From the NCBI GenBank assembly GCA_910585015.1, contig CAJUCT010000001.1:43864-107863 (forward strand): a stretch of DNA of 64,000 bases, written 5' to 3'. Shown here one piece after another: positions 1-7,769 of this stretch (positions within the stretch are counted from its first letter, which is position 1; each line of letters opens with the position of its first letter). This DNA comes from an uncultured Acetatifactor sp. Lineage in GTDB: Bacteria; Bacillota; Clostridia; Lachnospirales; Lachnospiraceae. Below the pieces are notes generated by a model. That model saw only the letters and a program-made list of their open reading frames with translations. It searched no databases and was not told the origin of the DNA. The position numbers and the translations under genes were made by a program.

Positions 1-1116
1 CAAGAGGGAACGCAGGAGCCGGAGGCGGGAACCGTGGAGTCTCAAGAGGGAACGCAGGAGCCGGGGGCGGAAACCCTGGACTCCGGGACAGAACCCCAGG
101 AACCTCAGGAAGGGGCATCTGAAAAAGAGATTTCCCAGGAGGAGAATGTAGCGGCGAATGCGGAGGAAAGTGAGTATGCCAATTTGGCCATTGCCCAGGT
201 GAACCACTATGTGAATGTGCGGAAGGAGCCAACTACGGACAGCGAGATTCTGGGCAAGATCTACAATGGGGCCGTGGCCCAGATCCTGGATGTGGCCGGG
301 GAGGATCAGGACTGGTTCCATGTGGTGTCCGGAAGCGTGGAGGGATATATTAAGTCGGAGTACTTCCTCTATGGGGATGCGGCTGTGGAGGCAGTGGACA
401 GTTATGTGACCCGATATGCCACCGTGCTTGCGAACAGATTGAATGTGCGGCAGGAGCCGGGCACGGATTCCAAGCGCATCGGCTATATCAGCCACGGGGA
501 AAAGGTGAAGCTTTTAGAGCAGCAGGGAGACTGGCTGCTGATACAGTATACGGAGGACAAGACCGGCTATGTGGCCGCCGAGTATGTAACGGTTTCAGAG
601 GAGTTTATCTATGCCAAATCCATAGAGGAGGAGCGGGCGGAGCAGGCCGCCCAGCGGGAACTGGCCCAGAGGATGGCGGCCCAGGAGCAGGCGGCGCCGG
701 AGAATACCGTGGTTACGCCGCTGACCCCGCCTGCCACCCTCTACACCTCCAATGAGGAGCTGCGCCGCTCCATCGTGGATTACGCCATGCTGTATCTGGG
801 CTATCCCTATGTGCATGGGGGCAGAAGCCTGGCGGGGGGGACGGACTGCTCCGGCTTTACCTGTTATATCTATGCGGATTTCGGCTACTCCATCAGCAGA
901 ACGCCATCGGGCCAGTACAGTTCGGATGGCAGGAGTATCGACTACAGCGAGATCCAGCCGGGTGACATCATCTGTTATGGTAAGAGCAAATGTACCCATG
1001 TGGGTATGTATATCGGAGACGGACAGATCATTCATGCGGCCAATTCCCGCAAAGGCGTGGTGATCTATGACGCCGACTATGACAACATTCTGGCCGTAAA
1101 AAACATTATTGATTAA
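1..1116 (+). CDS. SH3b-NlpC/P60 cell-wall hydrolase (5' partial)
   Basis: Probable secreted peptidoglycan endopeptidase; the frame is open to base 1, so the N-terminus and any signal peptide lie outside the window. In order from codon 1: an acidic 14-residue repeat tract (QEGTQEPEAGTVES, then QEGTQEPGAETLDS), two bacterial SH3 domains at about codons 58-122 and 127-190, an Ala/Gln/Glu-rich linker, and an NlpC/P60 domain at about codons 255-371. The catalytic triad is visible: Cys283 in GGTDCSGFT, His333 in THVGMYIGD and His345 in IIHAAN. SH3b domains bind wall peptides and NlpC/P60 enzymes cleave gamma-D-Glu-diaminoacid bonds (family knowledge). The 3' end overlaps the convergent CapA-like gene by 11 bp. 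The GTG at 34 is internal to the repeat and is probably not the start. Confidence 0.9.
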   Translation, partial: QEGTQEPEAGTVESQEGTQEPGAETLDSGTEPQEPQEGASEKEISQEENVAANAEESEYANLAIAQVNHYVNVRKEPTTDSEILGKIYNGAVAQILDVAGEDQDWFHVVSGSVEGYIKSEYFLYGDAAVEAVDSYVTRYATVLANRLNVRQEPGTDSKRIGYISHGEKVKLLEQQGDWLLIQYTEDKTGYVAAEYVTVSEEFIYAKSIEEERAEQAAQRELAQRMAAQEQAAPENTVVTPLTPPATLYTSNEELRRSIVDYAMLYLGYPYVHGGRSLAGGTDCSGFTCYIYADFGYSISRTPSGQYSSDGRSIDYSEIQPGDIICYGKSKCTHVGMYIGDGQIIHAANSRKGVVIYDADYDNILAVKNIID

Positions 1117-2470
1117 GGGGCCAGTCCAGAGTGGCATCCTCAGAAGTGTTTTCGTGAAATATTTCTGAGGACCACTTCAACAGGTCGTCCAAGCTTAAAT
1201 TGACGCCGCCGTAAGAGCGGATGCCATGCCGGGCGGCCTGTTCCTGGGTATAATCCTGCAGCAGATAGACCCCTTCAAAGCGCACGGGGCCGCTGGTGTA
1301 CTGGCATACCAGGGGGATTGCGCCGCTTTGACTCTCCGCAATGGATACCCCGTATTCATCTACATGGAAGGTGATCCAGGCCATGGCTTCCAGCATACAG
1401 ATCCCTTCTTTCTGGGTGGATACATAATTGCCCAGAGAATAAAAGCACAGGGCACGGCGGCCGTTTTCCGCCTGGATCCATTCCACTGGCTGCACCACAT
1501 GGGGATGGGTGCCGATGATAACATCCGCCCCCGCCTCCACCATCTGCAGGGCAAATTTTTCCTGATAACTGGAGGGAGTGGTGGAATATTCCGTGCCCCA
1601 GTGAGGACAGACCACAACCACATCCGCCTGCTGGCGGGCGGCGGCGATGTCTTCCGGTACCTGGGGATTCAGAGTGGTAAAATCCAGCTGGCCGCTGTGG
1701 GGGTCATAGCCGCAGAGGATATTCAAGTGCCCCATGATGGAGGGGGGAATCACCTCCATGTTGGGACCGTAAGTGTAGTTGAGGATGGCAAAGGTAATGC
1801 CTTCTACAGTCATATAGCCGATGCCGCGTTCGTCGATGTGCCAGTCGGCAGATCTCTCCCCGAAGGCATGGGCGGCGCCGGCGAGCAGCATATCGGAACT
1901 CTCTGCCCCCTCGATGCCCAGCATCATCACCTCCGGGTGCCGTTCACGCCAGAATGCGGCACAGTTTTCCAGCCCCTGGAGTTTTTGGTCCGCCGCATGG
2001 TTGGAAGCGTGGAGCACCACGTTAAAATCGGCAGCGGCGATGGCATCCCCCACCTCCGTAGGCGAGTTGAAATTGGGATAGCCTGAAAAGCCCAGTTCAT
2101 TGCCTCCCAGGATAGTCTCCTGGTTGATGATTTTGATATCCGCAGTCTGAAGCTGCTCGGAGATGTCCTCATACAGTGCATTGTAATTGTAGCTTCCATC
2201 CTGTTGTTTCCCACTGTATACAATGCCCATATGCATCAGGTTGTCCCCCACCATCATCAGAGAGATGTCGTACTCTGGAAAGGGTGTGGGCGCAGGCGTG
2301 GGTGTGGCCTGGGGCGGGATGGTATGCACCGGCAGCCCCAAGTCATCCAGAATGACATTCTCCTGGGCCGTCTGCCCTGCAGCATCCATAAAGCTGTCTC
2401 CGCAGCCGGTAAGCAGAAACAGATAGATCAACAGAACCACTATATAATGTGTGTGTTTATTTGCTCTCAT
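1106..2470 (-). CDS. CapA-family (PGA_cap) lipoprotein
   Basis: A 454-residue lipoprotein with the calcineurin-like CapA fold known from poly-gamma-glutamate capsule systems. The N-terminus has a hydrophobic signal segment ending in a lipobox (LLTGC, Cys about residue 23), followed by a Pro/Thr-rich spacer and the catalytic-type domain. Family motifs seen: MMVGDNLMH, NQETILGG, HASNHAADQK, CPHWGTEY and IIGTHPHVVQP, which carry the Asp/His/Asn residues expected for metal binding. No capB/capC neighbours are present, so a role in capsule synthesis cannot be claimed; many Clostridia carry stand-alone CapA-like lipoproteins of unknown substrate. It faces the NlpC/P60 gene convergently, with an 11-bp overlap at the stops. 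Confidence 0.85.
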   Translation of the reverse strand: MRANKHTHYIVVLLIYLFLLTGCGDSFMDAAGQTAQENVILDDLGLPVHTIPPQATPTPAPTPFPEYDISLMMVGDNLMHMGIVYSGKQQDGSYNYNALYEDISEQLQTADIKIINQETILGGNELGFSGYPNFNSPTEVGDAIAAADFNVVLHASNHAADQKLQGLENCAAFWRERHPEVMMLGIEGAESSDMLLAGAAHAFGERSADWHIDERGIGYMTVEGITFAILNYTYGPNMEVIPPSIMGHLNILCGYDPHSGQLDFTTLNPQVPEDIAAARQQADVVVVCPHWGTEYSTTPSSYQEKFALQMVEAGADVIIGTHPHVVQPVEWIQAENGRRALCFYSLGNYVSTQKEGICMLEAMAWITFHVDEYGVSIAESQSGAIPLVCQYTSGPVRFEGVYLLQDYTQEQAARHGIRSYGGVNLSLDDLLKWSSEIFHENTSEDATLDWPLNQ

Positions 2471-2627
2471 AATTATGCCTCCGTTACTTTTAACATCTTA
2501 GCCGGTAAATGGCTTCAGATGGATATTCGTTTCTGGCAGAACCGTCCGAATACATAACTTGACTCTGTTCTCCTCGGACATTATACTACAAACAGGGACA
2601 GGAAAAAAGAAGTAAGTGGGGTGTTTT

Positions 2628-2975
2628 ATGGAAAAACGTCTGAAAAGCTATCTGGCATATATGGAAAAACTGAGAGCGCGGGAGGGGGAACTGCATGCCG
2701 GAGACGCGGCGGAGATCATAAGTGATCTGCTGGTACAGATCCGGTTTTTCCAGCATGAGAGACTGGTGCATCTGATTGTGACGGCGGTCTTTGCCATCCT
2801 GACAGTGCTGGCTTTTCTGGGCTGCATACTGACATCCCGGTGGGAATTGCTTGTGTTGGTGACGCTGTTGCTGGCATTGCTGGCGCCCTATATCCGACAC
2901 TATTATATCCTGGAAAACGGAGTGCAGAAGCTGTATACATACTACGATTTTCTGAAAGGAATATGTAGCAAATAG
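2628..2975 (+). CDS. small membrane protein, unknown function
   Basis: A 115-residue protein. The ATG at 2628 is chosen over an upstream GTG at 2616 because a GGGG-type ribosome site lies just before it. The N-terminal half is charged and helical (EKRLKSYLAYMEKLRAREG). Two adjacent hydrophobic segments follow at about residues 50-70 and 73-92, then a short tail with YYILENGVQKLYTYYDF. This suggests a membrane hairpin with a cytosolic N-terminus. I do not recognise the family. It stands alone; a short AGAAC...GTTCT hairpin with a T run follows the stop. Confidence 0.6.
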   Translation: MEKRLKSYLAYMEKLRAREGELHAGDAAEIISDLLVQIRFFQHERLVHLIVTAVFAILTVLAFLGCILTSRWELLVLVTLLLALLAPYIRHYYILENGVQKLYTYYDFLKGICSK

Positions 2976-3075
2976 AACACTTTCGGGTTCTTTTGGTTTT
3001 GCTATATAATAAAATAAAAACATTTCGTTCAACAAAGTGTGTTGGATTTTGACTATTATATTCTTATAGGGAATA

Positions 3076-3310
3076 AGGGATGCGAAAAGGCACAGGGGAA
3101 AACCTTGAAGTACATGATGGTAGGGAAGCCATAGTTCAAGGTTGTGCGTTAAGCCGAACACTTTCCCGTAAAAGGGGATTGGTGTCCGCAAGAAAAAAAG
3201 GGGAAGGATGCAGGTATGCAGTGTGCAAGTATGCATCATGCGGACACACGCGCCAAAGGAATAGGTATCAGAAAAAGGGTCAGCGGAGATTCCGAGGACT
3301 CTTTTTTTGC
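3076..3310 (+). ncRNA. candidate structured RNA in a 430-bp gene-free gap
   Basis: The 2976-3406 gap holds no convincing gene but has strong secondary-structure signals. One hairpin pairs AACCTTGAA (about 3100) with TTCAAGGTT (about 3136), extended by GCACA/TGTGC across a bulge. A second pairs GTGTCCGCA (about 3182) with TGCGGACAC (about 3237) around a nested GATGC/GCATC stem. A T7 run lies at about 3302-3308 and a TTGACT box at 3049. I could not match it to 6S, SRP, RNase P or tmRNA. The strand is inferred from the T run. Confidence 0.3.
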
Positions 3311-3325
3311 TGGGGAATTTGGTAC

Positions 3326-3354
3326 TTGTTCCTTTGGACTAAATCAAGTATGAT
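3326..3354 (+). promoter_or_regulatory. sigma-A-type promoter for the exonuclease III gene
   Basis: TTGTTC at 3326-3331, a 17-bp spacer and TATGAT at 3349-3354, 52 bp upstream of the start codon. A GGAGG ribosome site follows. Inferred from sequence match only. Confidence 0.5.
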
Positions 3355-3406
3355 ATAGATAAACGTATTTATAAAAGTATAGCACACATCAGCGGAGGAT
3401 GAAAGT

Positions 3407-4159
3407 ATGAAATTGATTTCCTGGAACGTTAATGGGTTGAGGGCCTGTCTGGATAAGGGCTTTATGGATTTTTTCAAAGAGGCGGAGGCGGATGTGTTCT
3501 GCCTGCAGGAGATTAAGCTGTCCCAGGGGCAGCTTGATCTGGAGATGCCGGGCTATCACCAGTATTGGAACTACGCGGAGAAAAAGGGGTACTCCGGCAC
3601 GGCTATGTTCTGCCGACAGGAGCCGGTCAGCGTGGCCTATGGCATCGGGATTCCGGAACACGATCATGAGGGACGGGTGATAACGGCGGAGTTTCCGGAA
3701 TATTATGTGGTGACGGTGTACACGCCCAATTCTCAGAGGGAGTTGACCCGGCTTTCCTACCGGATGGAATGGGAGGCGGCTTTTCTGGCTTATCTGAAGA
3801 AGCTGGAGGAGAAAAAACCTGTGATTTTCTGTGGGGACCTGAATGTGGCCCACAAGGAGATAGACCTGAAGAACCCTAAAAGCAACCGGCGCAACGCAGG
3901 CTTTACCGATGAGGAGAGAGGCTGTTTTACCAAGGTGTTGGAGAGCGGCTTTGTGGACAGCTTTCGCCATTTCTATCCGGATCTGGAGGGGGCCTACAGC
4001 TGGTGGAGTTATATGGCTAACTCCAGAGCCAGGAATATCGGGTGGCGCATCGACTATTTTGTATGTTCCCAGGCGCTGGCGGGGCAGCTTAAGGACGCCA
4101 AAATCCACGCCCAGGTAATGGGGTCAGACCATTGCCCGGTGGAACTGGATCTGATCTGA
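3407..4159 (+). CDS. xth: exodeoxyribonuclease III family AP endonuclease
   Basis: A 250-residue cytosolic DNA-repair nuclease of the ExoIII/APE1 family that incises abasic sites and removes 3' blocks. All family motifs are present in order: SWNVNGLRA at the N-terminus, LQEIKL (metal-binding Glu), TVYTPNSQ, GDLNVAHKEIDL (catalytic Asp/Asn), the RRNAGFTDEER loop, a WRIDYF motif and C-terminal GSDHCPVEL (catalytic Asp/His). The length matches the family norm. Ribosome site GGAGG lies about 8 bp before the ATG. It sits upstream of addBA, so this stretch is a repair/recombination neighbourhood, but an 85-bp gap separates it from addB. Confidence 0.95.
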   Translation: MKLISWNVNGLRACLDKGFMDFFKEAEADVFCLQEIKLSQGQLDLEMPGYHQYWNYAEKKGYSGTAMFCRQEPVSVAYGIGIPEHDHEGRVITAEFPEYYVVTVYTPNSQRELTRLSYRMEWEAAFLAYLKKLEEKKPVIFCGDLNVAHKEIDLKNPKSNRRNAGFTDEERGCFTKVLESGFVDSFRHFYPDLEGAYSWWSYMANSRARNIGWRIDYFVCSQALAGQLKDAKIHAQVMGSDHCPVELDLI

Positions 4160-4244
4160 GAAGTACTCGGGATCCGTGTGATAAGTCCCGACATGATATT
4201 TACTAATCATAACGGAACCGCCGCAAGGCGGCAGGGAGGCAGCC

Positions 4245-7200
4245 ATGAGTCTGCGGTTTTATTTTGGGCCTTCGGGCGCTGGAAAGAGTTATCAATTATA
4301 TCGGGAGATTATCGCCAGATCCATGGGGCAGGACGGGGACGTTCAGACAGGGAAGGAAGCTGCAGGGCAGGACGGGAGGAAACAAAATTTCATGATTGTG
4401 GTACCTGACCAGTTTACCATGCAGACGCAGCAGGAACTGGTGACGATGCACCCCTGCGAGGGAATCATGAACATTGATGTGCTGAGTTTCGGCCGTCTTT
4501 CCCACCGCATCCTGGAGGAGGTAGGGGGAGAGGACATCCCGGTGCTGGATGACACGGGAAAGAGCCTGGTGCTGCAGAAGGTGGCGGCGGGGCTCAAGGA
4601 TCAGCTGCCTGCCCTGGGAGGCTATCTGCATCGCCAGGGTTACATCCACGAGGTGAAGAGCGCCGTTTCCGAGTTCATGCAGTACGGCCTGTCCCCCGAA
4701 GATGTGGGCAAGCTGACGGAGTTCGCGGTAAAAAGAGGGGCGCTGCACCATAAGCTGAAGGACCTGGGGCTGTTGTACCAGAGCTTTTTGGACTACATCC
4801 GGGGACATTTCATCACCACGGAGGAGACCCTGGATTTGGTGTGCAAATCCCTGCGCAAATCCCGGCTGATTCCCGGCAGCGTCATTGTGTTTGACGGTTT
4901 TACCGGATTTACCCCCATACAGAACCGGGTGATTCAGGAACTGATGCGTCTGGCGGGGGAGGTCATTGTCACGGTGACGCTGGGACAGGGGGAGAATCCC
5001 TATGAGTTGGACGGGGAGCAGAAGCTGTTTTACCTGAGCAAGAAGACCGTGCATGACCTGAGCGCCCTGGCCGGGCAGGCGCAGGTTGCGCGGGGGCAGG
5101 ACGTGGTGATCCATCCCGGTCCCTGTCATCGTTTTGCCCAAAATCCGGCGCTGCAGAGCCTGGAGCAGAACCTGTTCCGCAGCCATCCCAGGCCCTATGA
5201 GGGCAGTCAGGAGCAGATCCGGCTTTTTGAGGCGGATACGCCCAAGGAGGAGGTACATCAGGCAGGGCTTTACATCTTGTCGCTGATCCGGCAGCAGGGG
5301 CTGCAATACCGGGACATTGCGGTGATCACCGGCAGTCTGGAGACCTATGCCCCCCATGTGGAGACGGAGTTCGCGGATATGGGCATCCCCTGCTATATCG
5401 ATCGGACCAGGGGTATTGCCCTGAATCCCATGACTGAGTATATCAAGAGCGCGCTGCAGCTTTTTCTGCAGGATTTTTCCTATGAGGCGGTGTTCCACTA
5501 TCTGCGCAGCGGGCTGGCGGCGCTGGAACTTTCGGAGATCGATGACCTGGAAAACTATGTGCGGGAGACAGGTATAAGGGGACTTAAAAAGTGGGACCAG
5601 CTTTTTACACGCAAGACCCGCTGCATGGGGGAAGAAGAAGGACCTTTGCAGAGGATCAACGAACTGCGGCAGAGGATGATGGACCAGCTGCTGCCCCTGA
5701 AGGGAGAGAGACAGGCCCAGGCGGCGGTCTATGTGAATCGGCTCTATGATTTTCTGCACGACAACCAGGTACAGCGCCGGCTGGTGAAGATGGCGGCGGA
5801 GTTCAAGACCGCCGGGGATCTGGTGCGGGCCAGGGAGTATGAGCAGATTTACCGGCTGGTGATGGAATTGCTGGAGCAGATCCACGGGCTGCTGGGAGAG
5901 GAGGAGATCACCCGGCAGGAGTTTTACGATATTTTGGAGGCCGGATTCGGGGAGATCCAGGTGGGCACACTGCCCCAGAATGTGGACCGCATTCTGGTGG
6001 GGGATATGGAGCGCACTCGTTTAAAGCAGATAAAGGTGCTTTTTTTCTTGGGGGTAAACGACGGCAATATTCCCAAGAGCGCTTCCAAGGGAGGGATTAT
6101 CTCGGACATGGACCGGGAGTTTCTGAAGGATTCCAAGCTGGAACTGGCTCCCACGCCCAGACAGCAGATGTTTATCCAGCGTCTGTATCTGTATCTGAAC
6201 CTGACCAAGCCCTCCAGGCAGTTGTATCTGTCCTATGCCCGCATGGGCAATGACGGCAAGAGCATCCGTCCGGCGTACCTGGTGGGAACCCTGAAGAGAC
6301 TGTTCCCCGATCTGGAGACGGAGCACCCGGCCCAGGCCCCGGTGCTCTCCCAGGTGGTGACGCCCCGGGAGGGGATGCGCTATCTGGCCCAGGGGCTGCG
6401 GGACTATGTGGAAGGTGTAATGGAGCGTTCCGAAGGACAAGTCGGCGAGGAACCGGGCAGCCGGGAGTTCTTTTCCCTCTACGCCGCATACGCGGGACGG
6501 GAGGAAGAGCGGGAAATGGTGGATCTGCTGCACCGGGCGGCGTTTCTTCACTATCGGGAGAGCGGACTGTCCCGGGCGGTGGCCAGGGCCCTCTACGGCT
6601 TGCAGCTGGAAAACAGCGTCAGCCGTCTGGAGACTTACGCGGCCTGCGCTTACCGTCATTTCCTGCAATATGGCCTGACTTTGCGGGAGCGGGAGGAGTT
6701 CGGCTTTGAGAATGTGGATATGGGCAATGCCTTCCATCAGGTGCTGGACGCCTTTGCCGGGCGGCTCACGGAGAGCGGCTATACTTGGTTCGATTTCCCA
6801 GAGGAGTGGGGGGATCAGGCCGTGGAGGAAGCTATGGAGCAGTTCGCGGCGGAGTATGGAGGCAGTGTGCTCTACGCCAGCGCCCGCAGCGCCTACGGCA
6901 TACGGCGCATGGCCAGGATTTTAAAACGGACGGTCAGGGCATTGCAGCGTCAGTTACAAAAGGGCAGCTTTGTGCCCGACGCTCATGAACTGTCCTTCCA
7001 TATGGCGGATCGGCTGGAGGCGGTGAATATCGCATTGTCGGAACAGGAGAAAATGCGGCTTACGGGGCGTATTGACCGGGTGGATATCTCGGAGAGCGAG
7101 GATCGGGTCTATGTGAAGATCATCGACTACAAATCCGGGGACCGGCGTTTTGACCTGGCGGCGCTGTACTACGGTCTGCAGCTGCAGTTGGTGGTATATA

Positions 7201-7769
7201 TGAATGCCGCCATGGAGATGGAGGCCCGCAGACATCCGGACAAGGAGATTGTGCCGGCGGCCATGCTCTACTACCACGTGACGGATCCCATGGTGGAGTC
7301 CCAGGTGGAACTCAGTCCTCAGGAGATCAATGAGCAGATCCTGGAGCAGCTGCGGATGAACGGCGTGGTATGCGGCGAGGAGGATATCATCCAGAGGCTG
7401 GACCGGGAGATGGGGGATAAATCCACTGTCATTCCTGTGGAGAAAAAGAAGGACGGAAGCTACAGTGCCCGTTCCTCCGTTATGAGCAGCCAGGAACTGG
7501 GGCTGGTGTCCGCCTATGTGAGCCACAAGGTGCGGCAGATCGGCCAGGAGATTCTGGGGGGCCACAAGGAGGTAAACCCCTATGAAAAGGGCAGCAATGA
7601 AGCCTGCACCTACTGCGCCTACAAAAAGGTGTGCGGTTTTGATCCCGGCATACCGGGCTACCGCAGGCGGCTGCTGAAAGAACTGGACAGGCAGGAGGCT
7701 TTTGAGAGCATGGAGGAGGAACTGGGCGATGAGCATAGAATTTACGCCGGATCAACAGAAGGTCATTGA
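4245..7769 (+). CDS. addB: ATP-dependent helicase/nuclease subunit B
   Basis: A 1174-residue AddB, the partner of AddA in the RecBCD-like double-strand-break resection complex. The N-terminus has a Walker A (GPSGAGKS, residues 8-15) at the position typical of AddB. The C-terminal nuclease domain carries GRIDRVDI and IIDYKSG, and the four iron-sulfur cysteines fit CAYRHF near residue 805 and CTYCAYKKVC near residue 1125. The start is supported by GGGAGG 8 bp upstream. The stop overlaps addA by 41 bp, indicating translational coupling. AddAB resects ends, recognises Chi and loads RecA (family knowledge). Confidence 0.95.
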   Translation: MSLRFYFGPSGAGKSYQLYREIIARSMGQDGDVQTGKEAAGQDGRKQNFMIVVPDQFTMQTQQELVTMHPCEGIMNIDVLSFGRLSHRILEEVGGEDIPVLDDTGKSLVLQKVAAGLKDQLPALGGYLHRQGYIHEVKSAVSEFMQYGLSPEDVGKLTEFAVKRGALHHKLKDLGLLYQSFLDYIRGHFITTEETLDLVCKSLRKSRLIPGSVIVFDGFTGFTPIQNRVIQELMRLAGEVIVTVTLGQGENPYELDGEQKLFYLSKKTVHDLSALAGQAQVARGQDVVIHPGPCHRFAQNPALQSLEQNLFRSHPRPYEGSQEQIRLFEADTPKEEVHQAGLYILSLIRQQGLQYRDIAVITGSLETYAPHVETEFADMGIPCYIDRTRGIALNPMTEYIKSALQLFLQDFSYEAVFHYLRSGLAALELSEIDDLENYVRETGIRGLKKWDQLFTRKTRCMGEEEGPLQRINELRQRMMDQLLPLKGERQAQAAVYVNRLYDFLHDNQVQRRLVKMAAEFKTAGDLVRAREYEQIYRLVMELLEQIHGLLGEEEITRQEFYDILEAGFGEIQVGTLPQNVDRILVGDMERTRLKQIKVLFFLGVNDGNIPKSASKGGIISDMDREFLKDSKLELAPTPRQQMFIQRLYLYLNLTKPSRQLYLSYARMGNDGKSIRPAYLVGTLKRLFPDLETEHPAQAPVLSQVVTPREGMRYLAQGLRDYVEGVMERSEGQVGEEPGSREFFSLYAAYAGREEEREMVDLLHRAAFLHYRESGLSRAVARALYGLQLENSVSRLETYAACAYRHFLQYGLTLREREEFGFENVDMGNAFHQVLDAFAGRLTESGYTWFDFPEEWGDQAVEEAMEQFAAEYGGSVLYASARSAYGIRRMARILKRTVRALQRQLQKGSFVPDAHELSFHMADRLEAVNIALSEQEKMRLTGRIDRVDISESEDRVYVKIIDYKSGDRRFDLAALYYGLQLQLVVYMNAAMEMEARRHPDKEIVPAAMLYYHVTDPMVESQVELSPQEINEQILEQLRMNGVVCGEEDIIQRLDREMGDKSTVIPVEKKKDGSYSARSSVMSSQELGLVSAYVSHKVRQIGQEILGGHKEVNPYEKGSNEACTYCAYKKVCGFDPGIPGYRRRLLKELDRQEAFESMEEELGDEHRIYAGSTEGH

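Noticed and set aside
1226..2086. Long + strand frame opposite the CapA-like gene
   Set aside because: Antisense shadow; the minus-strand protein has a lipobox and family motifs.
3080..3358. 92-codon frame in the 2976-3406 gap
   Set aside because: Cys/Arg/Lys-rich, no ribosome site, and it crosses the hairpins that suggest an RNA instead.
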